Source: Pezicula radicicola
Lineage: Eukaryota > Ascomycota > Leotiomycetes > Helotiales > Dermateaceae
Direction: 5' to 3'
Assembly (NCBI GenBank): GCA_003008705.1
Contig: PDUO01000047.1
Location: 90,506-154,505, forward strand
Length of the DNA stretch: 64,000 nucleotides
The position numbers and the translations under genes were made by a program. Shown in pieces: positions 46,280 through 57,748 of this stretch; the first letter of the stretch is position 1; each line of letters begins with the position of its first letter. Under the pieces are notes generated by a model. It worked only from the letters and a program-made list of their open reading frames with translations. It ran no database searches and was not told where the DNA came from.

Positions 46280-46700
46280 ATGAAGTTTATAACTCTCGTC
46301 GTTGTAGTCTTTATATATTCTACATGAATACTAGCTCAAGGTCCTCAACTATGTTATAACGCTTATGTCTTCTACTCTACTATCTCTATATCAATTTTTA
46401 TAACTTCTTCTTCTAATATAATTAAAGAGCAGATCCAGATCAAGGAATAGGAAATTATTGTACTTGTATCGATGGTACATAACCCCCCTCCCCCCCCCCC
46501 AAAAAAACCAATATATTGATGTTAGAAGTTATTACTATATAGAATAGTTACTGATTTTCATTTTGTGGGAACTAGGGACTTGTTGGAATCCAGATACCTT
46601 CAGTCATGATTGTAATCCTACTTCGGATTATTTTATTAGATGTCCTTTTAATGGGGATGATCTGGGTACAGGTGAGAGTGGATGATTTCTTTGGAGGGAA
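46280..46700 (+). pseudogene. Broken gene for a small secreted cysteine-rich protein
   Basis: The start MKFITLVVVVFIYST is a typical signal peptide but runs into TGA (46325-46327). In frame after the stop comes ILAQGPQLCYNAYVF, as expected around a cleavage site. Later blocks in other frames encode ADPDQGIGNYCTCIDG (about 46430-46475) and GTCWNPDTFSHDCNPTSDYF followed by RCPFNGDDLGTG (about 46576-46670). At least six cysteines are spread over these blocks. The stop fits CGA-to-TGA. The gap between blocks could be an intron (it holds a C11 run near 46490). I do not recognise the family; it has the look of a fungal secreted small protein, and its role is unknown. The boundaries are approximate. 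Confidence 0.55.
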
Positions 46701-46930
46701 GAGGGCTAATGTGAGGATTTAGTGAATGGTACGAATGGGATTGGGAATAGGACGTATGGTGGTTTGAAGGGTAGGGAATTTATTGCTTGATTGGAAAGTG
46801 GTTCATTGGGTTGGTGTTTTGCGGAGTATTGTTGGGGGGTGGGGAGGTTTGTGTATATGTATTTCGGTTTGGAGTCATATGAAGGGTACTGTATGAATTG
46901 GGTTATAAGAGATCGTTTTGGTTATAAAGT

Positions 46931-47040
46931 AGAGTAACTAAGTTGTTCAAATCAACTAAGTTATCCAACTCTATCTCTTATGCCCGAATATATAGCTATT
47001 CAAAACTGATCTCTTATAAACCAATTCGTATAGTATTTGA
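46931..47040 (+). repeat. Dispersed repeat copy B
   Basis: The copy reads GAGTAACTAAGTTGTTCAAA, then TCAACTAAGTTATCCAACTC, then TATCTCTTAT and GCTATTCAAAACTGATCTCT. It matches copy A (3304-3400) block by block with many substitutions, and the CTAAG...TTCAAATCAA part matches copy C. It sits in AT-rich DNA 200 bp after the broken secreted-protein gene. Confidence 0.6.
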
Positions 47041-47451
47041 AAAAATAAATCCTTATAAAGGAAGAGCCAGACTCTAGAGGCTGATTATCTGTGTATTGGT
47101 ATCATGATTTGATTACTAAAATAGGGAGGGGAATTTACCTTCTAAAGAATTTCAAGAAATGAAACCTGTTTGGTATTAGATTATAGAGGACAGACAATAT
47201 CTACATTTCTCATTCAATCAACCCATTATTTTCACTCGCTACCAAAGCAAAACCAAAGCTGTCTCTTGCATTCTAAGCAACACTCACAGCTCAGCAGACA
47301 GGCCTATGACTCATAGAAGTTCTTTTCTCCTAAAAACCCTCTTCTTTATCAATTACACAAACAACACCTACCTCACTTTCTCTACCCCCAAAAATATATC
47401 GACAAATACTGTAAACGGTCAAACCAGCAAATTCTTTAAAAGTCAATAGAC

Positions 47452-49320
47452 TTAAAGCCTCTTCTCCTTATCCTCATCCCTGTCCCAATTAGAATTTAGA
47501 TTCAAAGAAGACTCATCCAATCCTTGATTACTCTCATTATCTCCACCCATTCCAACCTCTCCATTCTCACAATTCAAATTCAAATTCCGATTTCCCGATT
47601 GAAGCACTCGTGAAGATTGCGAATACCCATTCGGTAGTATGGAGGTAGCAGCGTCCACTCGTTGTCCAATTTGAGCATATGGTGAAAAGGCTGGAAATCC
47701 AGGTTGATAAAAGTAAGGTCTTTGATTCTGTTCCCTCAAAACACTCTGTTTTCGATTCATACTCTCAAGAAGCATCCGTTCGTAAGCTTGTGCATCGAAT
47801 TGTCTGGAATCGGTTATTTGTTTGTGGTATCCTAGAGGAAATAAATCGTCTGATTCCCGGTTTTGTTGGTTTTGTTGGAGGAGTGGATCTTGGAGTTGGA
47901 ATTGGGGTTGGGGTTGGGGTTGGAGTTGGGTTGTTTGTACTATTTGTTGTTGTTTGGGTGTTGGTTGTTGGGGGAATGGTTGGGTGAGGTTGTGTGGGTA
48001 AGGGGTGTTGAAATGGGGTATATTGGGTGGGTGGTGTGTGGTGGGATAGGTTTGGGACGAGTTCTGTTGTTGGGGTTGTTGGTGTAGTGTGTTTTGGTAT
48101 TGTGGGTATTGGTATTGCGTGCGCTGTTGTTGCATTTGTCGCTGGTGTAAGTGTTGCATGTGTTGTTGGTAGAGACTAGGCTGTGGTTGTCTGTATTGCG
48201 ATGGCCTGAAAGCTTGATGTTGTGGTGTAGATACCTGTGGTGTATGATAGAACTGATTGGAGCTTGGAGCAGAATTCGGTGCAATATGGCCATGTTGATA
48301 GGGTTGATTGCCATGAAATGTTGGCTGCGGTAAAGCGTCTCTTATAGCTGCCAGATTCTCCTGTCCCAATGGTGTCAAATTCTCCTTTGTTAGCTGATTA
48401 TCATAGGGTGATGGCTGCAGCATCCAGTGTCTTACTGCCGCCACTTGCTCTTGTTCTAATGGCCTCGAATACTTCTCCTTCATGAGCTGATTGCCATAGA
48501 GTGTTGGCGGCGGTATGGAATGTCTCACACCATCTCTTTGCTCCTGCTCCAACTGTCTTTCATCCTTCCCTTTCCCTTTCATAGGCTGCTTACCATACAT
48601 TGTTGGCGGTGGTATAGAAGGTCTTGGCGGATTCACCTGCGGTTGTTCCAACTGCCTCAAAACCCTCTCCTCTGAATCCTTGACTCTCTTCTTCACTGGC
48701 TGCACAGACTCATTCTTGCTAGGTCTACGTGCCTTGCGCTTGCGGTTTGTCGTAGCCAAAGTCTCCGATGATACATTGGCATCTTTTTCTGCAGTGTTCA
48801 GGCCGGGGAAGTTGAACTGCGTTTCTTTTTCGATTATCGGTGGCCTCTGAATACCTTCAATTTTGACTAGCTTCCAACTTCCCTTCGTGTTCTCATCTCC
48901 GTCATCAGAGTTGTCTGTTGTGAGGTCCCAGTACTCTATTTTACGTGGTAGCGAGATGCGGTCGGCCGTATTTTCAAGAAGTGGTTCTCCACCGGACATC
49001 TAGAAAACATTAGCTGCTTTGGTGATTCAGATCTGCTCATCTTCTTGTGACATTACCTGTGCATTCGTTTCTGGTTGCGATGCTTGTTGAATCTTCTTGT
49101 GTATGCTTTCACTGAGCATCTTCTTGATGTCGGTTGGTGTGAGATCCGGATTGCTCTCCCGGATTTGACGTTCTATAGAAGCTACTCGCGAAAAGAGTTG
49201 ATTCGGGGTTTCTGCTGGTGGCATAACTTTGCTGGAAGTGTTGTTGGATGGCCCTTCTTTGGTGTTGTGTGTATTGTCAGGGCCTACAAGGCTGAACTCG
49301 GATTCGTTTTGATCAGCCAT
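47452..49320 (-). CDS. Gln/Pro-rich protein with four internal repeats, unknown function
   Basis: Exons complement(49057-49320) and complement(47452-48999), joined over a 57-bp intron (GTAATG/TAG), give 603 residues. The start MADQNESEFS is preferred over the in-frame ATG ten codons upstream. Residues about 35-85 form a helical segment (NQLFSRVASIERQIRESNPD; KKMLSESIHKKIQQ). Residues about 115-150 include EYWDLTTDNSDDGDENTKGS and GSWKLVKIEG, then a bipartite-NLS-like NRKRKARRPSKNE...KKRVK. Four diverged units of about 30-35 residues follow, each with L(E/G)Q, then a (S/L)xPxPTxYGxQ-like core. The next 150 residues are Gln/Pro/His-rich. The C-terminus is Asn-rich and acidic. It is probably nuclear. 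No known catalytic domain is visible. Confidence 0.78.
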
Positions 49321-51443
49321 CTTGGAAAACTCTGATCTAGCAACTCTCAATCTGCACAGCCTGTTAGAAGGAACCTGTATTTTGCTTGCATTAAGACGTT
49401 GATGTTGACTTACGACACACGGCTATGTTGGCACGTTACTGCGCTTGATCAATGAAGATGGGTTCGTATTGTTTATCGCTGGGAATGTGATGAACTTGAA
49501 ACCGTAGTTTGAAGACCAAGTTCATGGAGTGCAGGACAAGAGACACGATGTGAAAATTTTCTCTCTGTAGTATCTTTAATGAATGGGAGAAAGTCAAGGC
49601 TGAAAGTGAACCAAATGTTGAGAAACATCCAGCTAGCCGAACTTCCTGGGAACGTAGGCTTGTTGATGTTTGAAAAGTACAGTGAGGTGCAAATATCGGT
49701 TGTTGGTACCTAAGTTAAATGGCTCGTTTCTTCGACCCTTCTCTCTTTAGTTCCTCTCTGTCCTTCACTTTATTCATGTCAAGCGACAGAATACAAAGTT
49801 GTAATCACTGGACTACGAGGCGGTTGTAAATTGACCGATTAGTACCAAAGCATGGCTGAGAGGCTTCTCTGTCGCTACCCGTATTCTTGCCCTTTGTTCT
49901 TCATTGTGTTAGAAGCTGACATATTCTCTGATGTCTACATAGGAGTAAAAGTTCTTTTATAGCCACTGCTATTTGTGAAGCAGCGGACGCACCTATGATG
50001 GCAAAGATGATGCTCAGCATGATACAAACTGATCCCTTGACCAGTTCTTGGCTAGGAAGGTATTAAATCTGCCGGTTAAGCTTGTTCAAATATGTTATTC
50101 TTCATCCTATGCTGCTGAATCTCTAACTATTATTGAATATAACTAGACAGTAAGTTCCTAACTTGAAAGCGTTGTTTCATCCTTTAATATGATGAAGAAT
50201 CCTTAGGGTAGACTGTAAAAGGATCTATTGTTCTTTTCATTTCCGTTGACTTGTGCTCCTAATTATAGTTGTTCTTTTGTATGAAGATTGTAAGTCTACA
50301 AATACAGAAATAGAGAATTTCTAAAGGAACCCAGCTAGCTTGTAGGAATTCCTAGCATAGGGAATTAATTGCTAAATAACTGAGTGGTTTTTCTCTTCTG
50401 AGCTGCTCCTTAACCCCTGAATTAAGCGATATCATCATCCTGAATGCCACAGAAAACCCCGGCCCGGCAATCACAGACCATATATGTTCACCGCGGCCTG
50501 GATACCAGCGAGGTCGGCGACTGTGATGAAAGTTTATTATTTTCACATATTATCAGCACTGCAGTTTGATGGATTGCAGTGATATAAAGATTTCAGTAAC
50601 TGCTTTTCCCGTCTTTAAATTCCAACATAAATAAATGCAAACTGCACAATGCCACGCAAAGACATGCATGCATTTGTTGATGTGTTAAGCGACGTGGTCA
50701 CCCACAAGATCAACGGCCAAACCCCTGGATTTCTGCAGCGCAGTCAGCAAGCACCAGAACCGTACAGTACCGGACTCGAGAAGGGCTGCTAAATCCCGCG
50801 CTTCCCGCAACGGCAATCCTTCCCCTGCGAAGGCCTTCGAAATCATTGGAAAGTCAAAGCTCCAAGCTCTGTGACTCACGAAGCTCACCAATGGGGCAAC
50901 CCCTCCATGAATGGTGGGGCAATTCCCATCTGCTGTTGTACAGCGTATATCAGGAGCCATCATCTCCTCCAATCCCATCCTTTTCTTCTTTTACTTCTTT
51001 CTACTTCCCGTTGTCTCGTGCGTAGGAGAGGCTTTGTTCTCCAGCTTCTTCCCTCCTGAGGTGCCCAGTCACCCTGTATAATATCGGAAGGCTGTGTTCC
51101 CAAAGCCAGCGACAAAAGCCGAATTACAGTATCATGAGGTCCTGGTCCTACTGCTAAGGGTTATTTCAATAACCTGTCCTCTTTTACAACCTCTTTACAG
51201 CCAGAATGCCCCCAAAGTAGGTCGCCTTCTGCTCAAAACTTTATGAGCTACCTTATATCATTATTATTTCACAAGCTTACACATAACAGATATACATAAT
51301 GCCGTCCTCTCCTGTTCTTACAGCCAACAACCCTACTCAATAGTCTGCACGTCTGCAGCAGCAAAAGATAGATTGCACCAAGGTTCCTTGGAGGATGAGC
51401 AAGAGGATGGCCAGGGTAGTTGTATCTTGAAGGGAGATGAGGA
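49321..51443. other. Gene-free stretch, left of copia relics
   Basis: 49321-50000 probably holds the promoter and leader of the Q-rich protein gene. 50050-50430 is AT-rich. 50440-51065 is more GC-rich and looks like older coding DNA. The best open frame there (50685-50978, minus, 97 codons) has HGGVAPLVSFVSHRAWSFDF but no family or splice context, so I did not call it. Confidence 0.4.
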
Positions 51444-51605
51444 GTGGCAAGGGTTCTTAATGTGCAGATACCACCGGGAATGGACTTACCATCAGACCTT
51501 CTGCAAGCTCCGAAAATCGAGTTCCCGGATGAAAAGATACCTGAGTACGTTTGCAGATTGTTTAAAGCTCTAAATGGTTTAAAACAATCTCCACGCACCT
51601 GGCAA
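51444..51605 (+). mobile_element. Ty1/copia retrotransposon relic, reverse transcriptase fragment
   Basis: The frame reads ARVLNVQIPPGMDLPSD, then YVCRLFKALNGLKQSPRTW at 51546-51602. The string YVCRLxKALxGLKQxPRxW is the copia reverse-transcriptase motif that normally reads LxKALYGLKQAPRAW. Similarity stops right after W, and no YxDD or integrase block is in frame nearby. It is a short dead fragment. Confidence 0.8.
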
Positions 51606-53820
51606 GGCAGTGGCCGTTATCAACTTCGTCACCAAACCGCACGGGTAGATTATTGTGATAATGGGAAGACGGTCCAAAATCAAAGACCATGAGGAGTATC
51701 CTGTTTCACTTGTTAGCGTCTTCGATTCTGTGCCTGGGCAAGCGCGATACGAGGTTATATGGTTGGGGAAGTGTGGTGCCATCCAAATGTAGAGGCTGCA
51801 GAGAGGTCTTTTAAGAAACGCTTCCTTTCTTGGGTCCGACTTTTTAGCCTAGGTCACACCATATGGACTGTACTTATAAGACAAATAAGTACGGGATGTC
51901 TCTAAAGCGTACGCACTGGGAGGGTTTGCCACATGCCCTTCGAAAACCCCAGGTTCTTTCGTGGCGGTGGGGTTCCGAGGTCATTGAGAGCTCAGGCGAG
52001 CCCTCGAATATCTAGAGTGATTCTGGAATCGACTGTCCTATATTCGAAAAATCTAACAACTCGTCCTGTGTACCTACCCCTTATATACCAAACACTGGTT
52101 GCAATGTCGATGCAGCCGACACAGGAGTTTAATTGGCAGAAGTGGTTGCCAATGATTTTTCGATTTTCGATTTTCAGCTACAGCAACATTTGGACCAATC
52201 TCCAGGTGATTCTGAACTGGATAAACGGACACAGAGCATTGCCCGGATCGAAAGTTCCATCACGAATGTGGGCTTGACCTGCTTTATCATCAGTGGTAAG
52301 TGACAACAAATAAAGAACATATATAATATCTGACTATATATAGTCAGACACTCTATATTATCCTACGCCCAAGTACAATCAGATCTATAAGATCGATGGC
52401 CCTCTGTTTCCTACTGTGAGTTACACTTAATTGTAGGTATACCTTATATACTAATCTTAGGTAGTTCTCTGCGTCTCTGAGATTAGCACGGGCTACCTCT
52501 GCTGTTGTTAGCTCAAGGGAGAATCTGAGATGGAGATGGAGATGGAATATACGGCTGTCGAGTTGGAAATCTCAGATGAGGTAAGTCTCTGGCTATAAAA
52601 AATGGTCAAGGGGGTCATATAGGAACACCTCCTTCTAACCTTGTATGAAGGGGATAAAACGAACAAAGAACAATAGAAGAAAACGGCATAACAAATGGAA
52701 CGCAGGAAATCAACAACATGTCTTGGAAGATCTAGGAAAGGGAGACGACTGCTTGGCATCTCTCCCAACAATCCCGATTGTCCTTCATACAGCTCTGGAG
52801 ATCTGGTAGCAACACTATTAGAGAATTAGGGCTACTTAAGGAAGAAAAAGAGAGCAAACGCAAGGAGCGAAATCGAAAACGCCACTACCTACTCGTCGCA
52901 TACCCAATCAGCTTCGCGAACATGGACGCGAAAAAGAACTGGCGAGACTTTTCCGACTGCAGCGACCTTTTCAACTTTCTACCCTTTTCATACCCTGTGT
53001 TGACCCGTGTTGCCTTAGTGTAGAAAAGTAGACACTCAACAAAGCGCAGAATCTGGATTTCCTTGAGCTATTATAAGAGCGGAAGGGAAATTTCAAGCAC
53101 ACTGAGCAGATGAAGCCTATGGATTGGAGATTTGGTAAGATTCTTCAAGACGGTGGAAGGTGACGGTCTACACTGGACCTTTTTGGGGATGGACAACACT
53201 GAGGAGGGCAATTGTATGGGTCTCTCCCGGTCTGTGGTTGCGGTCGATGGTAATGGAGGTCTTTCCACGCTTGATATATACGTACATACGAAATATCCAC
53301 CACTACCGTATGGCTCGAATCAGAGCTAGCGGATGCCCAAGGAGCAGCGGCCACCCACGAAGACCACGGAGATGCACAGCAAGATGAGGCAACGGATGAT
53401 ATCTCTACTTTAAGAAGTAATTTTATTATATTTTTAACTTTATCTTGTTCATTAATATCTTTTTAAACCTCTTACTGTAAAGAGCCTTCTTATATAGTAA
53501 GATAAGGTACCCAATAGATAAGATTTTTTCTAGCATAGGTACCTTTTACCTCTCTCTACCTTTACCAGAATAAGTCAACCACCGCCGGCCCCTTAGGAAC
53601 CGGATCCGGACTTGATAGTGGACAAACGAGAAGACCGTGGGTCGTGCAAGGAAGAATGGCTCCATTCCTGGTGTTCCCTTACTCATTTCCGATGAGATGG
53701 CCATTCGAGCCTCGAGCCCGATCAACGGAACCGCAGACATCACAGACTATTGGGAGAAAGTCTGCCTTGGGTGACAAAAAATTCTCAGGAAACCCCGTAC
53801 AAATTGAAGGACTACTGAAC
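51606..53820. other. Gene-free stretch with scattered decayed coding-like pieces
   Basis: No intact gene was found. Some pieces have coding-like composition, such as QQHLDQSPGDSELDKRTQSI followed by a GTAAGT near 52173-52298, and a charged frame at 52778-53023, but none could be tied to a family. 53400-53540 is AT-rich. The whole stretch is best read as transposon debris. Confidence 0.4.
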
Positions 53821-53960
53821 ACTTGATTCAGGCTCCGATATCCACGTCCCAAATCCAGTGCATAACTTCAAGGTTACCAGGTTACCCAAGTTCCCGGACC
53901 CCGGTGAAATCGCCCTTTTGCATTCTTTTGCTTGTTGTGCTTATGTACAGGTACAAATTC
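53820..53960 (+). mobile_element. Possible retroelement aspartic-protease fragment
   Basis: The frame reads TLDSGSDIHVPNPVHNFKVT. DSGS followed by a short hydrophobic stretch and HVxN resembles the protease of Ty1/copia polyproteins (DSGSxxHVxN). It lies downstream of the reverse-transcriptase relic on the same strand, which is the wrong order for one element, so two insertions or rearrangement is implied. Support is one short motif only. Confidence 0.35.
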
Positions 53961-54324
53961 AGCCGTTGATCTCACCTTTTAAGAAAAGAAACATGGGAAT
54001 GATATGGTTCATGTGAATATGAAGGAGACTGAATGTTATTTACTTGGCAGAAGGCAGAGAGACCTGCGGAGCTCCTCCAAAGAAAGCCCGTGTGCCTACC
54101 GAACCATGTATTTTTACTAATTTCCATCTAACAGATAAATATATTCTAATTTTTTCTCCCTAGTACTCGGCATAGTCCTCGCAACTGGTATCTAACAAAA
54201 CCATGATCATAACGGGTCTAACGGGAAAGGACCTTCTCATCTAGGATTGCAATTTCTAGGAGCAGAAGAAAGAAACACTGGAGAAGGGAAGGAAGGGGTC
54301 ACATGTCCACATGTAGGAAACCTC

Positions 54325-54347
54325 ATGAAGTTCTTCTTGAACTTCAT
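54325..54347. repeat. Perfect short inverted repeat (hairpin)
   Basis: ATGAAGTTC at 54325-54333 and GAACTTCAT at 54339-54347 are perfect reverse complements around a 5-nt loop. The hairpin is in gene-free DNA with no T-run and no flanking gene end, so a role is unknown. Confidence 0.7.
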
Positions 54348-54644
54348 ATCCTTTGTCGAAAGGAAGGTCCTTCTAAGAAGGGTTTACTTCTCTGGAGATG
54401 GCAGCAGGGGGGAAGGCATATAGAGGTTCTCTAACAGCGATAACGAACACACCTCTCCTCTCTCTATTATACCATTATATTACTACTTGTTATCCCCCTT
54501 AGTATCAACCTAACTATCTTCTTTTCCAATCACTCTATATCACACCAAAGAATCATCCCCACTGAATGACCCCAATAAAAGCGATTACTATACCTCTTGC
54601 TATAAGGCCCTTGGAATGAAGATATAAGTCTGTAATATCACATA

Positions 54645-54742
54645 AGACACCCTTCTAGACACCTAAAGAGACTGTCTGTTAGATTTTCAAAAGAGACATC
54701 CTGCTAGATACCTAGAGAGATATATACCTAATATTGTGATTG
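54645..54742 (+). repeat. Minisatellite-like array, four diverged 24-25 bp units
   Basis: Units start at 54645, 54669, 54694 and 54718. Each begins AGAC or AGAT, has CTAGA-like or TTAGA-like bases in the middle and ends in AAG, GAG or similar. Length is held at 24-25 bp while bases diverge. The array is in AT-rich gene-free DNA. Confidence 0.55.
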
Positions 54743-55164
54743 AAAGACCATAAATAAGCAGGACACTTAATAACTTTGAGATTATTATTTATTAGATAGA
54801 TATAAAGTAGATAGATTTAGGTAGAACAGAGATAGTGAAAGGAAAGAAGCTCTTCTTAAACACTAATAGACATTGAAAGAAATAGATTTAATTTAGTAGA
54901 GATAGTAGATGAGAAAGTAGAGGCACTAGGGCATAAGCTCCATTATTTATAAATATATATAGGTACTTTAGAAAGTCCTTATGATATTACTACAGCATTA
55001 GCTGCTAGATCATGTCTCAGAGTTGTAGCCTCTAGATACATTAGTATAACCGGCGCTTCGACGTTGATTCCAGATAGTAAATTTTGCGAGCTTGATAGCT
55101 CTCATCCACTGATATTGTCCGTAGAAAGACGAATTTTTTGAAAATTATGGGATATTGAGAATTC
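54743..55164. other. AT-rich 3' flank of the OMS1-like gene
   Basis: The sequence is TA-rich without coding signal and ends at the stop codon of the minus-strand methyltransferase. No repeat matching other parts of the window was recognised. Confidence 0.35.
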
Positions 55165-56452
55165 TCACCACCAACCTTTCTTAGTGCCCGTCAACACAGC
55201 AGCAACTTCTTCCTTGATAGCCACTTGCTTACTATTATCCTCCTCCTTCCCAACCTTAGGTTTCCTCAACTCAATCCACCAAGTAGTACCACCATGCCAC
55301 CTCTTCACCTCCACAACCTCCAACCCACACTCCTCAACAATACCCCCCAAATCGCGATTCCACCAACACCCAAACTCCTTAGCATGACCCTCAGCACCCT
55401 TATCCAAAATGCCATTCAACCAATCCCAACTCCCCCTTCCATGTTCCAACAACAAGATCCTCCCACTATCCTCCTTAACCACATCGCCTAAATTCCTTAA
55501 CAACTTAATCGGATCAGATACAGAACAGAGGCCCATAGTCTGAATAACCGTATCGTATTTAGTTTCCTTATTTCCACTTCTTTCATCGGAGTTTGGCGGT
55601 GGGAGAGGAATATCAGGTTTAGCGGAACAAACATCAGCAACAACCCATCTAACCCCCAAAACGCCCGGATACCTCTTCAAAAACTTCTCATGCGCAATCT
55701 CCAACATCTCAACACTCTTATCCACAGCCGTAAAACTCCTTACCTTCCCCCTCTTAACCTCCTTATTCCCCTCATCCATCTTCCCCACCCCATTAAAACC
55801 CTTAAAATCCCAATCGTAAAATTCTAGATTGCGACCTGTTCCGATTGAGACTTCTAGAACGTCACCCTGGGCTTGCTGAGCTAGTTTTTTCCGGAGTTTG
55901 CTTATTCCAATTATCCATTCTGTCCAGTCTACTTGATCGTCGAAGGAACGGGCGATGGTGTCGTAGCGTGCTGAGACGTCCTTTTGTTCCTGTGGGTTGG
56001 TGGGGAGTGATGAGGGGTTTGGTCGTGAATATATTATGTAGAGGTAGGTGCTATAGGCGGAAAATGCGAAGAGGGCTATGCTGCCGAAGATTATGGGGAT
56101 TGTGCGGTAGCGGAGAGGATTTGGTGGCTGTTGTGATGATGATGATGATGAGGAGGAGGAGGAGGATTGAGACGAGGTAGTTGGAGGGGCCTTGCGGGTT
56201 GGTGTTCTGTGGTTCTTTGTTTAGATAGGGATTAGGGATGATATTTGGAGGAACGGAGTCTTACTTGTACGCTGGTATTTGCCTTTGCTGTATAGGTACT
56301 TTCTTAGGTGATGGTTTGGGTGTCTTTGCTTGTCTAGAAATGGTGGTTGATATTGTCCTTCTTCTACCTCCGAGAGTCCATTGCCTTGTTGTTGGAAGAC
56401 CATTGGCCTTTGAACAACATGTGCTTAAGACCCTCCGGCATGATTGATTCAT
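55165..56452 (-). CDS. oms1: OMS1-like mitochondrial membrane methyltransferase
   Basis: Exons complement(56265-56452) and complement(55165-56206) joined over a 58-bp intron (GTAAGA/CACAG) give 409 residues. The N-terminus is Arg-rich with almost no acidic residues (MNQSCRRVLSTCCSKANG; LGGRRRTISTTISRQAK), a mitochondrial presequence. A poly-Ser run and one membrane segment (IPIIFGSIALFAFSAYSTYL) follow, then ARYDTIARSFDDQVDW. The SAM-dependent domain has motif I DVLEVSIGTGRNLEFY, AVDKSVEMLEIAHEKF, VVADVCS and LLLEHGRGSW. This layout matches yeast Oms1, an inner-membrane protein whose overexpression suppresses Oxa1 defects. A linker of Gly/Lys/Glu (GKMDEGNKEVKRGKV) interrupts the region after motif I. 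The substrate is unknown. The downstream AG was used because only it keeps the frame. Confidence 0.88.
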
Positions 56453-56669
56453 GTCTCTTCCTTTCCTTAGTGTTTTGGACTTGTCGTTGCAGATATGCGA
56501 TAGTTGTCATAGTCGGGAGTTTGATGGTATTGGATTTTTAGCGTCACTGCAAGGCTGTACAGCCTTGTACTTCATCAACAAGGGGTGGTTGATATTGCAA
56601 CATTTAAGTCTGGGGTATCATATAAAGATTTACTAGTTATTATAAGTTCAGTTCTGGAGAACCCCTGCA

Positions 56670-57748
56670 TCAGCCAAAATTCTGCTTAGCCAAAGCCTTT
56701 AACATAGCCATAGTCGCATCCTCCTTGACCTTATACTCGGTCAACCTCTCCTCACGTTCAGCCATCCTCGCCCTCAAAATCTCCTCCTTTCTCAACTCCC
56801 TCTCATTCTTCTTCCTCTCAAACTGCTCCTTTTGTTTCTTGTAGTCTCCGATTCCATCTCCGCCTCCCATCAGATCCTCATCCTTCACTTCTGCAACCCC
56901 ATCATCCTTCTCACGGAACCCTTTCATTTTTTCATTCAATTCCCTTTTCTTCTCTAACTGTCGTTCTCGTGTACCGGCTTCGGCGCGCGGAACAAGCTCA
57001 TCCAATTTCTCTTTTTGATCCCGTCGGTCGAGTTTCCGCTCATATCTGATATCATCGCGACGTGCAATTCCATCTTCAGCGTCCATTTCTGTACAACAAT
57101 TAGCCTAGCTGCAAACTCAGAGATTAAGAGAGCAAAAATACCTTTCTTCAACTCCAAATCCTGCATATTCGGAATACTAGGTCCAAATCTATTTCTACTC
57201 CGACCCTGCTGTCCAGGAAGCGCAGGTCCAACTTCATCATCACTCTCACTATCTTCTTCCCTCTTTGCCTCCTCCCTCCTCCCCCCCCTCCTCTCAACCG
57301 GCTTCTCAACATCCCTCTCCCTCTCATAACCACCCTCAGCATCCCCCTCCGCCGCAGACTCAACAGCCTTCCTCAAAGTACTAGGATCATACCACCCCTC
57401 CGAAAGGTCCCCACGATTCCACTTCCCCAAAAAGCTCTTCCACCTCCCCTTAACCTCAATCTCGTCCAAATCCTCCAACACTTTTCCCTTCTGTATATCA
57501 AGATAGAGCGCAAACATAGGTTTAAAAGCTTCATAATCGCGTTTCGTCAGTGGTCGTGAGTTGAAGGGGAGAAGGATGGGTGTGGAGTTGGATTGTTTGG
57601 TAGCCTTGGAATCTGTGGTGGGGGAGCCTCGATGATGTTTGTGGTGTCGATGAGGGGATCGGTCTCGGTGGGAATGCGATTTATGTCTTCGTGGAGAGCG
57701 CGAACGTGTGCGATTATCATCGCGGGGTCGGCGGTAGTGGTCTGCCAT
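56670..57748 (-). CDS. RS-rich, coiled-coil nuclear protein with GPALPG and GPSIP motifs (often labelled HEL117-like)
   Basis: Exons complement(57142-57748) and complement(56670-57088), joined over a 53-bp intron (GTATTT/CAG), give 341 residues from MADHYRRPRDDN. The first 55 residues are Arg/Ser/His-rich (RSRSPRRHKSHSHRDRSPHR), like splicing-associated proteins. A conserved-looking block follows (LTKRDYEAFKPMFALYLDIQ; GRWKSFLGKWNRGDLSEGWY). Acidic SESDDEVGPALPG and RNRFGPSIPNMQDLELKK come next, then a long charged helix to the end. I recall fungal database entries of this shape carrying the name RNA helicase HEL117, but there is no helicase motif here. A nuclear RNA-related role is inferred from composition. 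An upstream in-frame ATG at 57841 adds 31 residues that look like leader. Confidence 0.78.

Noticed and set aside
48515..48850. 111-codon plus-strand open frame, plus 47679-47987 and 47863-48087
   Set aside because: Antisense shadows of the Gln/Pro-rich protein; low-complexity Val/Gly/Leu composition mirrors CAA/CCA codons.
50685..50978. 97-codon minus-strand open frame with HGGVAPLVSFVSH
   Set aside because: No recognised family, no splice context, surrounded by transposon debris; could be an old gene fragment but cannot be supported.
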